This document shows, piece by piece, positions 57,501 through 64,000 of a DNA stretch of 64,000 bases. The position numbers and the translations under genes are program-made. The notes beneath the pieces were generated by a model. That model was not told where the DNA came from. It was given only the letters and a program-made list of their open reading frames with translations, and did not search any database. Within the stretch, counting starts at the first letter, position 1. Every line of letters starts with the position of its first letter. This stretch comes from Aplectana chamaeleonis (taxonomy: Eukaryota; Nematoda; Chromadorea; Rhabditida; Cosmocercidae), in contig JAPDOI010000296.1 in NCBI GenBank assembly GCA_029168955.1, positions 558,001-622,000 of the forward strand, given 5' to 3'.

Positions 57501-60500
57501 CGAAATCCTGGTCCGACTGCTGCAGCACGCATCTCGAAGGTAATCGTGCTGGAACCACGGGGTTCAACCCTCAAAAATTGGAGAATGTTTTACGCTCAGG
57601 TAGGATTTGTGCCCACGCGAAGTTCCACCCCCTTAAAAAATTGGTGAATTTCTCCATCAGTGTGATAGATTTACGTATCCCGTAATATATACGGCTTTAC
57701 TGGGACCAAAAACCTGTTTTAAGTGTCTCAAAAGTTGTATTGCTCGTTGCATTCCACGCTCCAACAAACGGTGATCTATATGCATGACCTCAGTCGATCA
57801 GCAATCATCTACTCAGATAAAAACAGCCAACTTCTCGCCGGCCAAGTCGGGCTAGTTGACTTCGCGCGGCCCCAATTTCGTGGGCGTGGCACAGCGCCCC
57901 ACTTCCCGCTGAAAGAGAGGCTTTCCCGTCTTTCGCGGAGTGTCGGCGGGCACTCGGCTACTCCTGGGGTTCATCGAACACTCACTCATAGATTCCCACA
58001 TTGGAATTATCATTGCGCCACATACTAGAGTGAAGCCAATGAACAATTGCTGAGCAGAGAACGCTGTGTTGAGACTCTTTCCAAAACCCGCGCTGTAAGC
58101 GACGCTGGCCTTGGGCAGGTGAACCACTGTCCGTTAATGGCATCTGCGAATGGGAAGGCTGCAAGAGCCAGTGAGTGTAGGAGGCTTCACCGTAGAAGAG
58201 CACTCCTTGTCAATAGCAGTTCAAGATAAAATCTCCACTCAGAAATTCGTGGGGAAGTTCCCGAGGACAATAGACCTGAATTGGTCGTTATTACTCGGTC
58301 GAGGGGAGAGGAGCGAGACGTCCCCCAGTAAGGGGATGTCTCGCCCCTCTCCCCTCGAAATATACACAACGATAAGGCGTTCGAAACAGTCAACTCGGGG
58401 GAGAACAAGGGAAGTTCGCTTCACGGTTGTTCCCATGGCCCCCCCCCGAACATGATGAACGCGAAAACAAAGCAGCAGCGTATACGGTGATGCAGACGGG
58501 CTAGTCGCGAGGTGGTCTCGCACTTTGCATGTTGAGGGTGTGGATCTGCCACTAAAGGACTACGTAAGGCATCTCTGTCTGGATTTCAGAGAAGCTAATT
58601 AGCTTCTCTATAACCTTAGTCAGAGGTGAATATTTTTGGACCGATCGCAGTTTTTCAGGAACAGGAGACTGTCGAAAACAGCGAATTCTAGCAAGCTGAT
58701 TTTTTATCAATCATTGAACAATGATAAGATCTGCAGTCGGAAGGTCGCGGGAAGACCTGCAGTCGGGAGAACAAGAGAACTCCTGCTGTGGGAACCTCCC
58801 CCATTACTCTGCTGTCGAGACGTCCCCTTCGCCTCCCCCCAATTCGGGGGAAGTTCCCCAGTTGTTTCGAGGGAAGTTCTGCTGTCGTTTTCGGGAACTT
58901 CCCCACGAATATCTGAGCAGGAACGGATTTTTCAAAATTTGTTTTAACACACCTTTACTTAAAGGGTGATTTTTAAATGTGCCGCAAACTGCTTTAGGAC
59001 TGTCTTCTGCCAGTCATCAGATTAGCCGTAAGGCGGTGGCAGAAGGGCCGCAGAGTGCTTGATCACTGTGTATGGACAGTCAACGAAACAGCGCTGCCGA
59101 CTGCCCGCGACCGATCTATTGGCCTTCCGCTGGAGGGGTTAAGGGACGTCGGCTAGTGGTACCGCAGGAAGTGTGATGTCTCTATCTGAGTAGGGAGGTG
59201 TCGATGTGCGGCCAGGATGACCGAGCGCGGCGACTACCGCCAGCCGGCTGTCGACAGCTGGCTGGCTGTTCGGCGTCCTCGCATGATCGACGAAAAAGTC
59301 ATCCGCACCACTTTCTCACCCAAACTGGCAGTGTCTCGAGCCTCCACCGCCGCTGCTCTGTCTCTCATTTCTCTGCCCACCTGCTCAGAACTTCGTTCCG
59401 GCCTTCCCGGTTCGAAAAAACTGCATTTCGGGCCACCCGGACGCTCGAAATCGGGGCCAGATCCCATTCCGGGCGACCCGCCAAAATTTCCGAGCGACCC
59501 GCTAACCCCTCGATTCTTACCAGCCACCCGGATGAGGAAAATTGCCTTCCCGGTGCAGCGAATTTGCGTGTGAATGTACGTTACGGACGACTAATCTACA
59601 ATGCACAAATTTTCTCGCGACCCGATTCACCATTTCAGGCGACCCGGACGAGCAGCGATTGGTCGCCCTGTACCAGGTTCTGAGTGGCGAAGATGCAGAG
59701 ACTGCTGCCAGTTCCAGTCATCCCGGGAGGGTGCCCGAAAACATGAGGCAAACCCGCAATAAGCTCCATAGAACGGAGCACAGGATAGGGAACGGTTGAC
59801 CATTTTGTACCAGATATGAGATACATATAGGTCATTTTGAGGTGGGGGAACCCTACGAATACGGTTTGAAGTCTGTTTATTGCCATATCGCCTCAAAATC
59901 GGCTCTTCTTTAAGGTTCAAACTCGGAAACGCAGAATACCTGCATGTTTCGATCTTTTCGAAACTCGCAGTTTCGGAGGAATTACTACCACCCTTGTTCT
60001 ATCGAGTGATCGATTGTTTCGGAATTCAGCATTAATCGATGTCTCGAGCATAAATTCGATTCACTCTGGATTACCGAAACTCCCATGCATTCGAAATAAT
60101 TTTGACGAAGTTCATTCATTCGGAAATTTTGAAAAAATGTCTCATTCAAATACATTTCTTCATTCGGTGATTTAATAATTAAAAAGCCTTGCTAAAAAAA
60201 CATTAACCTAGTTTTTTTCCGCAAAAGTGGTCATCCGAATTAATCATTCAGTCGGCGTATTCTAAGAACATGGTAATCGAATTCTTAATTCATTCGAAAC
60301 CTAGCGTCTAATGTCCATGTCTTGTACTCACTAATACTTATCGTGACAACTCTACCTTTTCGAAAATTAATTGTTCATGGAAGATTGGCTTTTAGCCGAG
60401 AATAAGTTTCACAAATGAAAATATAGAAGGGTGTGGTTCAAATGATACGTGGGAGTTTTAGGATTCGAAGTTTAGTAAAAAGTTTTGAATTGTAGTCGAA

Positions 60501-62103
60501 CTCTTTAAAACACTTCAAAAATCAAGTTATACTTCCACCGCCGAGCGGCGCGGAACAGTGCATTCCTGTAATATTGATTATGCGGCGCGGCACGATCGAT
60601 ACTATGGGATTGCACTTCGCCGCGCCGCGCTGCGGCGGAAGTATAAACTACGCCTAATCGACCCGCTGCGCCGCCTCGTGGCGGATCGATGGGGCGTGAT
60701 CGATACTGCTGCACACCATGCTGCCGCGCTTTTGCGCGGCGAGGCTATATTCGGCCCCTAAGGGGTCGTTTATACTTCCGCCGCGGAGCGGCGCGGCGAA
60801 AAGTGAGGCGGCGCGGCGCACCGCGCCGCGTGAAAATCGCGTCACTATTATGTATAATCGAGCTGCGACGAACTGACGCGGCGAAGTCGCAGAATTACGC
60901 TAAACACTCCCTGGAGTTGCTCTGAGATAGCACAAGGTCGATTGTAATGAGTGATTTCTTCTGGAAAAGAAACATTTATAATCTTTTGTATCATAACACC
61001 GCACTCGAAAGCAGATAGAGTTTTCTAAGAAATTTTTTTCTATAGAAAAATTATTTTGAGAGCAAAAAAAAGAACTCACAACCCAGCATACTCTAAACAA
61101 CTTCCAGGACCTCGGAAGAAAATTTAGCGATCAATCAGAGGAACCAAGTCGAGAAAGTATATGAAATATCAGTAAAAAAGCATGTGATGTTAAAGAGAAT
61201 CGCACGCGGCCGCCGCGCCGCCTCCTCTCCCCGTTTGGCGCGGCAGCACCCAGGCGGCGGCCGCGTGCGATCTGCATTTACATAGTATGCTTCTTTTGCT
61301 GTCATTTCATACGCATCCTCAAGTTTGTTCTTCTGATTCATCTCTAAAAATCCTTCCAAGGTCCTGGGCGTTGTTTAGAGTAGGCTGGGATGTGAAAAGG
61401 TCATTTTTTTAACTTTTGAAATCATTTTTCTAAAGATAAATCGTTTTCGAAGACTATATCCGCCTTCGGATGCTGTGTTATGGTACGAAAAATTATAGAT
61501 GTTTCTTTTGCACAAGAAATCACTCATCACAATCGGCCTTGTGTTATGTCAGAGCTACACCAGGCTGTGTTTAACGTCATTCTGCGACGTCGCCGCGTAA
61601 ATTCGACGCAGCCCGATTATACATCCTGGTGACGTAATTTTTCAAGCGGCGCGGCGCCGCGCCACCCCACTTATTGCCGCGCCGCTCCGCGGCGGAAGTA
61701 TAAACGACCCCTAAGCCGCAACTTCACCAAGGTTGGCCGCTCAGGGAGAGAGAAGACTTAGGGGACCAGTATAATAGATGCCTTTTTTCTGGTTTCTCGT
61801 TCTATTTCTGGAGCTTTCTGAAAAAGCTGATCTTACTCACTCACATTCTTGAAAAGTAATCTCCTACTAGGAACCCAATGCAGTGGTAGATCGTAATTGT
61901 CATTGTTGCTGGGGAAGCAATGCCTTGTCACCTGGGGAAGGTATTGAGTAACCTGAGTGTATGTTGCCTTTGATTAAGAACCATCAAAATCACATTACCT
62001 CTTGCAGGCCTCCTGCTCAGTATTTATCAGGATCCACGAGCATCTCCCGTGATTCAGACTTCTCCCAGAATCATCTAGCGATGCCAGTTTCTACGAATTC
62101 AAG
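39461..62103 (+). CDS. sorbin/SORBS-family SH3 adaptor gene (incomplete at 3' end)
   Basis: Scaffold of the CAP/ponsin (SORBS1), ArgBP2 (SORBS2), vinexin family, which links vinculin and actin-bundle attachment sites to signalling proteins in muscle and adhesions. Exons: 39461-39550, 40053-40155, 41395-41534, 41596-42059, 43112-43608, 48551-48661, 49861-50136, 50905-51043, 52302-52448, 53269-53383, 53439-53528, 54575-54706, 54762-54838, 62008-62103. Phases agree throughout (2477 nt, about 825 codons). Landmarks: SP-rich N-terminal half, WYRNMFKKMHKI (about residues 416-427), a charged helical stretch (about 560-605), SH3-1 (about 644-694) and SH3-2 (about 704-760). The usual third SH3 must lie beyond the window. 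No clear SoHo domain was recognised. The first two exons are the least certain. The nematode orthologue is expected to be sorb-1, but one-to-one orthology was not tested. Confidence 0.9.
40053..40155 (+). CDS. SORBS gene exon 2
   Basis: Encodes VPNRRSVADLRRQITSRLEM and a Ser/Pro-rich tail, ending in phase 1 at GAAG|GTAAGC. The donor is strong. The acceptor (ATTTGAAG) is unusual for a nematode, so the left edge is uncertain; the frame itself extends upstream to at least 39956. Phase matches exon 3. Confidence 0.6.
40377..41083. repeat. inverted-repeat element in intron 2
   Basis: Arms near 40427-40520 and 40960-41080 share inverted words (GATCGCGTCGCACGTCGATC versus GATCGACGTGCCACGCGATC). Inside, GGCATCTTTCATAGTCCTCA and its inverse recur, and 40686-40830 matches 17595-17735. 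Non-coding. Confidence 0.65.
41395..41534 (+). CDS. SORBS gene exon 3
   Basis: Follows acceptor CATGTTTAG after a long T-rich tract. Encodes FVRVYENGADAESKKPYFGR and LDGPVAPEKYYQG, ending in phase 0 at GGG|GTGAGT. The apparent hydrophobic leader read from ATG at 41301 is the translated polypyrimidine tract, not a signal peptide. Confidence 0.8.
41596..42059 (+). CDS. SORBS gene exon 4
   Basis: Preceded by a 61-bp intron with acceptor TTTTTGCAG. Encodes about 155 residues rich in Ser, Pro and Gln (CASPDAKPPSPMPKAG; YSKRNSFLNRLARESSP), typical of the disordered N-terminal half of SORBS proteins and full of SP/SSP phosphorylation-like sites. Ends in phase 2 at AG|GTAACT. Confidence 0.88.
43112..43608 (+). 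CDS. SORBS gene exon 5 with family signature
   Basis: Acceptor TTCGTTGCAG, then 165 codons of Ser/Pro/Glu-rich sequence (SDSGYEGASGESTF; TGPMYDRSLAGPSSNTPE) ending in WYRNMFKKMHKIESPS. The W-Y-x-x-M-[FY]-K-x-[MI]-H pattern is conserved in SORBS proteins and is the best identifier outside the SH3 domains. Donor GTGAGT, phase 1. Confidence 0.92.
44205..44613. mobile_element. TTAA-family MITE, first of a chain of three
   Basis: TTAA at 44205-44208, ends AGGCATCGTCTACTCATTGG and CGCGTATGATGCCT, right boundary TTGA (44610-44613) shared with the next element. Confidence 0.75.
44610..45079. mobile_element. TTAA-family MITE, second of the chain (diverged)
   Basis: Starts AAGGCACAGGTCAACCG, contains GAACGAAGTTATGGCCCCTC as in the 490-bp subtype, and ends CTGCCTTAA on the TTAA of the next element. 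Older and more diverged than its neighbour. Confidence 0.65.
45076..45568. mobile_element. TTAA MITE, 490-bp subtype, copy 3
   Basis: TTAA at 45076-45079 and 45565-45568. Colinear with 35793, 54914 and (inverted) 36482. Confidence 0.88.
45813..45928 (+). CDS. possible alternative terminal exon of the SORBS gene
   Basis: After acceptor GACTTGTAG the phase-1 frame from exon 5 reads LAAPPHHSNTSGADWFTNIA then SMITEIEDCDSKFKLKT and TAA at 45926-45928. The sequence looks protein-like. Use of this exon would give a short isoform lacking both SH3 domains. No polyadenylation signal was seen close by. The alternative is a chance frame in the intron. Confidence 0.35.
46880..46886 (+). promoter_or_regulatory. 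TATA-like box in intron 5
   Basis: TATAAAA within GGCTATAAAACGGCG, followed 40-120 bp later by a GC-rich, CpG-containing stretch (46910-47000). It could mark an internal promoter for a short SORBS isoform starting at exon 6 or 7. Sequence evidence only. Confidence 0.2.
47029..47656. mobile_element. inverted partial copy of the 56043 element
   Basis: Bounded by TAGATGCCTC and GAGGCATCTA and the reverse complement of most of 56060-56676. An internal hairpin (CGCTAAACCCGTATATTCTC and its inverse, 47196-47258) is shared with the other copy. It lacks the outer CTCTGCC ends. Confidence 0.8.
47675..47875. mobile_element. 201-bp fold-back MITE
   Basis: Almost entirely inverted repeat, arms about 95 bp: GTACTGTCGTTCTCTGGGCC at the left end, inverse at the right, with ACGGCTGCTGCATCATGCGA identical in both arms. 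A related fragment lies at 44040-44155. It would fold into a long hairpin in the pre-mRNA. Confidence 0.85.
48551..48661 (+). CDS. SORBS gene exon 6
   Basis: Strong acceptor GATTTTCAG. Encodes PLTPVTFTAHSPARYECE and TPRRAKSVGRVIEPEVL; the RRxKSVGR segment is a plausible 14-3-3 or kinase site (inference). Enters and leaves in phase 1, so it could be skipped without breaking the frame. Donor GTACGT. Confidence 0.9.
49100..49570. repeat. AT-rich sequence with recurrent TTCGAATATTCG words
   Basis: Many short GAATATTCGA/ATTCGAAT palindromic words on both strands, seen again near 55820-55950 and 60010-60310. Possibly relics of one AT-rich repeat family; no ends found. Confidence 0.45.
49861..50136 (+). 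CDS. SORBS gene exon 7
   Basis: Acceptor TTTTGTGGTTCAG fits the incoming phase; nearer acceptors (49780, 49843) are out of phase or meet a stop. Encodes 91 residues including SRTMHFHLPSYKFAHEDPRP, where LPSYKF recalls the PYxPTYKFP repeats after the K-x-M-H motif in vertebrate SORBS1, then a Cys/Arg-rich stretch and SARTQRQIQSKV. Symmetric (phase 1 in and out). Donor G|GTGAGT. Confidence 0.85.
50905..51043 (+). CDS. SORBS gene exon 8, charged helix
   Basis: Encodes NDIAELKRISKEELLYRQKA and ERLAEELQEQRSRRHGY, a charged amphipathic helix, possibly a short coiled coil. Two in-phase acceptors 24 nt apart (50904 and 50928) could add or remove EGGSSSTA. Donor AT|GTGAGT, phase 2. Confidence 0.88.
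51329..51447. mobile_element. short GC-rich MITE remnant
   Basis: Ends TTATACTTCCGCCGCCGAGC and GTATAAACGACCCCT, sharing the termini of the 950-bp element at 60762 and resembling 60533-60650 (GGCGCGGCACGATCGATA). Confidence 0.7.
52302..52448 (+). CDS. SORBS gene exon 9, start of SH3-1
   Basis: Acceptor TTCATTGCAG. A linker (PSASPSLLNNKDRFGGLLEE) leads into TATAIFKFVAKSSR, the first strand and RT loop of SH3-1. The usual ALYDF motif reads AIFKF, so a normally acidic/aromatic position is changed. Ends in phase 2 within Arg (AG|GTACTA). Confidence 0.93.
52902..53017. mobile_element. 116-bp fold-back MITE in intron 9
   Basis: Starts GCACTGATACTTTGCGTTCC and ends with its inverse, about 23-bp terminal repeats. 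No other copy in the window. Confidence 0.75.
53269..53383 (+). CDS. SORBS gene exon 10, rest of SH3-1
   Basis: Encodes ELSLNRGDIVRLHREVDSNW followed by LEGERNGQCGMFPRSYVQ. The SH3 landmarks are intact: ELSF-like ELSL, RGDIV, the ligand-binding Trp (NWLEG), and FPRSYV in the last strand. Donor CAG|GTGAGA, phase 0, then a 55-bp intron. Confidence 0.96.
53439..53528 (+). CDS. SORBS gene exon 11, start of SH3-2
   Basis: Encodes LDDEFDRSRCKARAIYPFTA then RRNTELALKM. AIYPF is the ALYDF-equivalent of SH3-2, only about ten residues after SH3-1 ends, giving the close SH3 pair typical of the family. The donor ATG|GTTGGT is weak, but the join to exon 12 restores the KMGELVTL strand exactly. Confidence 0.93.
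53681..54243. mobile_element. TTAA MITE (CAGTGGTC subtype), copy 1
   Basis: TTAA at 53681-53684, ends AGGCAGTGGTCACGATG and GATCGCGACCACTGCCT. Copy 2 at 62489-63044 is in the opposite orientation. It fills much of intron 11, between the two exons of SH3-2. Confidence 0.85.
54303..54416. mobile_element. GGATCATACTT fold-back MITE, copy 2
   Basis: Ends CCTGGATCATACTT and AAGTATGATCCTGG, core CATATCGATTTTC and CGTCGCGTCGCTCGTCGCTG. Same family as 15236-15359 and 63146-63258. Confidence 0.75.
54575..54706 (+). CDS. SORBS gene exon 12, rest of SH3-2
   Basis: Encodes GELVTLRREIDENWLEGTNR then LGEIGIFPRSYISLLENK. The Trp, Gly and FPRSYI positions of an SH3 domain are present, with the two-residue longer n-Src region (TNRLGE) seen in SORBS SH3-2. 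Phase 0 at both ends. Confidence 0.96.
54762..54838 (+). CDS. SORBS gene exon 13, linker
   Basis: After a 55-bp intron: VPDYSPDRPKTPKIYDKDAH and a short tail, a Pro-rich linker expected between SH3-2 and SH3-3. Ends in phase 2 (AT|GTGAGT) and joins perfectly to 62008. Confidence 0.92.
54914..55406. mobile_element. TTAA MITE, 490-bp subtype, copy 4
   Basis: TTAA at 54914-54917 and 55403-55406. Ends AGGCACTGTTCGCGATAAAA and TTGCGAACAGTGCCT. It is 75 bp downstream of exon 13. Confidence 0.88.
55977..57440. repeat. dispersed repeat, pair of 24990-25800, with nested element
   Basis: GGGACGGTAGTAATCC through CATTCTTCGACGGATT, colinear with the earlier copy after removing 56043-56689. Confidence 0.7.
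56043..56689. mobile_element. 647-bp CTCTGCC-ended MITE with 27-bp TIRs
   Basis: Terminal repeats of 27 bp with one mismatch (56043-56069, 56663-56689), starting CTCTGCCAGCGCGTAGC. The empty site is at 25051-25061. Duplicated flank AA (or GAA). The ends resemble the TA-flanked element at 10142. Confidence 0.9.
58238..58917. mobile_element. 680-bp inverted-repeat element
   Basis: Ends CTCAGAAATTCGTGGGGAAG and the inverse; GGGGAAGTTCCC-type palindromes recur inside (58250, 58850, 58893). A second inverted pair at 58309-58357 (GGGGAGAGGAGCGAGACGTC and inverse) lies within. No coding sequence. Confidence 0.8.
59190..59810. repeat. dispersed repeat, pair of 27090-27480
   Basis: See the pair for the shared words. 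The GC-rich 161-codon frame here (59198-59683) is part of the repeat and not called. Confidence 0.6.
60762..61711. mobile_element. 950-bp GC-ended element with TAA duplication
   Basis: Ends GGGGTCGTTTATACTTCCGC and the inverse (about 40-50 bp), flanked by TAA at 60759-60761 and 61712-61714, consistent with PIF/Harbinger type (inference). Inside are a second inverted repeat of about 120 bp (60930-61050 with 61430-61555) and a GC-rich near-palindrome (61200-61270). Related short copies at 60533-60650 and 51329-51447. Confidence 0.88.
62008..62103 (+). CDS. SORBS gene exon 14, last exon seen
   Basis: Acceptor CTCTTGCAG. AT from exon 13 plus G gives Met, then PPAQYLSGSTSISRDSDF and a Ser/Asn-rich tail, ending in phase 2 at AG|GTAAAT. 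It is a linker toward SH3-3. No SH3 coding sequence was found from 62104 to 64000. Confidence 0.85.
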
Positions 62104-62488
62104 GTAAATATTCTATTCAGTATATAAACTAGTTAGCAATTCTGAATAGCACTTCATTGTGATCAACGGCCAGTTTTGGGCGTCGATCACGGTGAGACGT
62201 GTGTAACTACACTGATAACGATGCCCTGACAAAAATTGTACATTCACCGTATTGACGAACTGCGGCGCTCGGAGCTCACTCATTCTAGGAACTACTCGGT
62301 TGGCTAACGTGGAATCGAGTTTTTTTTTCATAATTAGACTTCAAAATAACAGAGTCATCCTTCAAAGCTGACCGATTAACTTTTCTGAGAGTTTTGTCCG
62401 AGAAACAGCCACGAAATGCCTGCAGTCCGCGCCGTAGCCAAGAAATAGCGGGGATATAATGCTGTCCAGGAAAGTATACGACGTATTC

Positions 62489-63044
62489 TTAAAGGCAGTG
62501 GTCGCGATCACATATGATTGTCGTCTTTTTCTCTCTAAACCCTTTTCTGGGTCTCGAGTAGTAGGACCTATAAGAAAAATTCGCAGAAAAACCACAGTTT
62601 TGGGCCAAATTTGAAGCCTGAACTTTCTTGTCTTTTGATGGTGGACGAGCCCACTCCACATCATCGGCATCAATGACCTCTTATATCAAGAGAATCAGCT
62701 GGCTTGAAATTGAATTTCAATTAATGAACCTTCGAATGTATGTACTTATCTAGTCAAGAACATTGACTGAAGTGATGCTTTCATTGTTCAATTGTTTTTA
62801 TTCGTTAAATTTGCATTTAATTCGTCCTCTGGATGTCGATGATTTTTGACTGCTCGGCATGAGACTGCGATCTTTTTCGTCATCGCTGTGCACGTGTGCA
62901 CGAACTGGCTTCTTTAGGCCCTAGAAACTCTAATTCTAGACCGTTTTTCACCGCGCTACCTTCCTAGTTTTTCAGCTGTTTTCGATCTAAGCTGATTTTT
63001 GTAGTTTTTTCGATGACGTTTTTCATCGTGACCACTGCCTTTAA
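62489..63044. mobile_element. TTAA MITE (CAGTGGTC subtype), copy 2, inverted
   Basis: TTAA at 62489-62492 and 63041-63044. Reverse complement of 53681-54243 through most of its length. It lies in the intron after exon 14. Confidence 0.88.
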
Positions 63045-63145
63045 GGTATGGTATAGAGGTAAACACCGCCTTCGGTTCAGTTACTCAGGTTTGAGGCACT
63101 TAGACCCCGCCAAACCGCTGGCGACCCCGGATCACGGCTCTTTGT

Positions 63146-63258
63146 CCGGGATCATACTTCCATCGACGGACGACGCGACGCAATGTTTACCATCCATATC
63201 GACCGATAATATATATCCCTGATATGCACTGTCGCTGTCGCTGGAAGTGTGGTCTCGG
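63146..63258. mobile_element. GGATCATACTT fold-back MITE, copy 3
   Basis: Ends CCGGGATCATACTTCCA and TGGAAGTGTGGTCTCGG, core CATATCGACC and GATATGCACTGTCGCTG. Orientation opposite to copy 2. Confidence 0.7.
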
Positions 63259-63723
63259 GTTTAGCGAGCCGGCGACGGCCACGTCCGGTTTTTTTTTCCG
63301 CCGGTTTTTTTTTCGGTTATTGCTCGGCTATTCCTCAGCATTTTGCCAACAACAGAGAAAAAACCCACCAGGAGCCGTTGCGAAGACTGGTGGACTATTT
63401 CGCGAGCGAAACTTCTAAAGATGTGGCCTGGGACAAGATTGTCGAAGGTGTAGCACCACTATAGTAAAGAGCATACGACCAGCAAACGACGTAGACAGCG
63501 GTAGTCGCGCGCTGCATTGTAAATTGACGCTAAAATCAGAAAACTAGGCGATATTGTGGCATTAAAACTCCATTTCGATGCTCACTTTTCAGCAGCGTTG
63601 CTGAAAGGGAAGCAAACGAAATCTTTTCGAGACCGCTACGACTCGGCGCGATTATTCTTTGTCCCAGCACGATCATCATGGTTCTGCATGTTGCAACAGC
63701 AATTATCCGCATCTGCGGGTGTG

Positions 63724-63813
63724 AAGTTAGCTATGAAATGGAGTGCATGGTACACTTTATGTTATAAGCTTTTAACATAAGATGCACCATGCACTCCATT
63801 TCATAGCTAACTT
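63724..63813. other. 90-nt near-perfect hairpin
   Basis: A 28-bp perfect outer stem (63724-63751 with 63786-63813, from AAGTTAGCTATGAAATGG), a 5-nt internal loop on each side, then TTATGTTA/TAACATAA with an 8-nt loop. The size fits a microRNA-like precursor or a tiny fold-back MITE. Perfect pairing over 28 bp argues for a recent transposon or a siRNA-type hairpin rather than an old conserved microRNA. Confidence 0.6.
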
Positions 63814-63871
63814 GAAACTTGCTTTTTTCCGGAACACCACATGGGTTTCTGCATGGAAAATTCTGGATTAG

Positions 63872-64000
63872 AGGCAGTGTTCACGATGAAAACGGCCTTC
63901 GAGTTTTCACCGCAAATCGAAAGGGTCCAATGCAACAATAGTGTAAAAAAAACGACTGAACTTGGGATAAACAGCCGTATGCGGCCCTAAATCATAATTG
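63872..64000. mobile_element. left end of a TTAA-family element, cut by window edge
   Basis: AGAGGCAGTGTTCACGATGA starts a family-type left terminus; the rest continues past the edge. Confidence 0.6.

Larger units (their letters stand above)
54839..62007 (+). other. 7.2-kb intron 13, transposon-filled
   Basis: Contains at least five mobile elements (54914-55406, 56043-56689 within 55977-57440, 58238-58917, 59190-59810, 60762-61711) and no exon that fits the incoming phase. 55407-55976, 57441-58237, 58918-59190, 59811-60520 and 61712-62007 hold nothing recognised, apart from AT-rich TTCGA-containing sequence at 55820-55950 and 60010-60310. Confidence 0.7.

Noticed and set aside
59198..59683. 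161-codon GC-rich frame
   Set aside because: It lies in a dispersed repeat whose other copy (27090-27480) does not keep the same frame.
55407..61711. Extra SORBS exons in intron 13
   Set aside because: Open frames here are in repeats, and none has acceptor and donor in the required phase. Exon 13 joins exon 14 directly without loss of frame.
62104..64000. Third SH3 domain exon
   Set aside because: No frame with the ALYDY, GDDGW or FPGNYV type landmarks was found; the interval is filled by MITEs.

Overview
The window is eukaryotic and looks like a parasitic clade V (strongylid, hookworm-like) nematode. It is intron-rich and AT-leaning, with some very short introns (55-61 bp), nematode-type splice acceptors (TTTTCAG, TTGCAG, TCTCAG) and a dense load of small inverted-repeat transposons. 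The taxon is an inference from architecture; no rRNA or mitochondrial marker is present.

One gene is well supported. It is a sorbin/SORBS (CAP/ponsin/vinexin) family cytoskeletal adaptor on the plus strand, with exons from about 39461 to 62103 and running off the right edge. I assembled 14 exons whose splice phases agree from end to end (2477 nt, about 825 codons, no internal stop). They encode a low-complexity N-terminal half, the family signature WYRNMFKKMHKI, a charged helical segment, two complete adjacent SH3 domains and a linker. The third SH3 domain expected in this family is not seen and should lie to the right. Its large introns (4.9, 1.0 and 7.2 kb) are filled with MITEs.

The left 39 kb has no convincing complete gene. 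From left to right: a possible exon cut by the left edge (1-201); a composite repeat with a 42-bp minisatellite (1078-3046); a 4.25-kb satellite of about 100 copies of a different 42-bp unit, nearly every one carrying the palindromic CRE octamer TGACGTCA (3444-7697); a second copy of the composite repeat (9858-13322) split by two nested transposons and bracketed by 177-bp inverted repeats; a possible orphan signal-peptide exon (20561-20662); two copies of a CTCT-ended element (21805-23587 and, interrupted, 23606-31818), the second holding a piggyBac-like element; a decayed reverse transcriptase (33871-35001) inside a TTAA-flanked element; and a four-level transposon nest at 37260-39397.

The commonest mobile family has termini starting AGGCA (usually AGGCAGTGTTC) bounded by TTAA. 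At least 15 copies or fragments of several subfamilies are seen, sometimes chained end to end and sharing a TTAA. Several elements have exact empty sites elsewhere in the window, so boundaries and relative ages can be read without a database. The most unusual items are the CRE-bearing 42-bp satellite (42 bp is four helical turns), the unrelated-looking 42/21-bp minisatellite that also carries TGACGTC, the chained TTAA elements, and a 90-nt near-perfect hairpin near the right edge.
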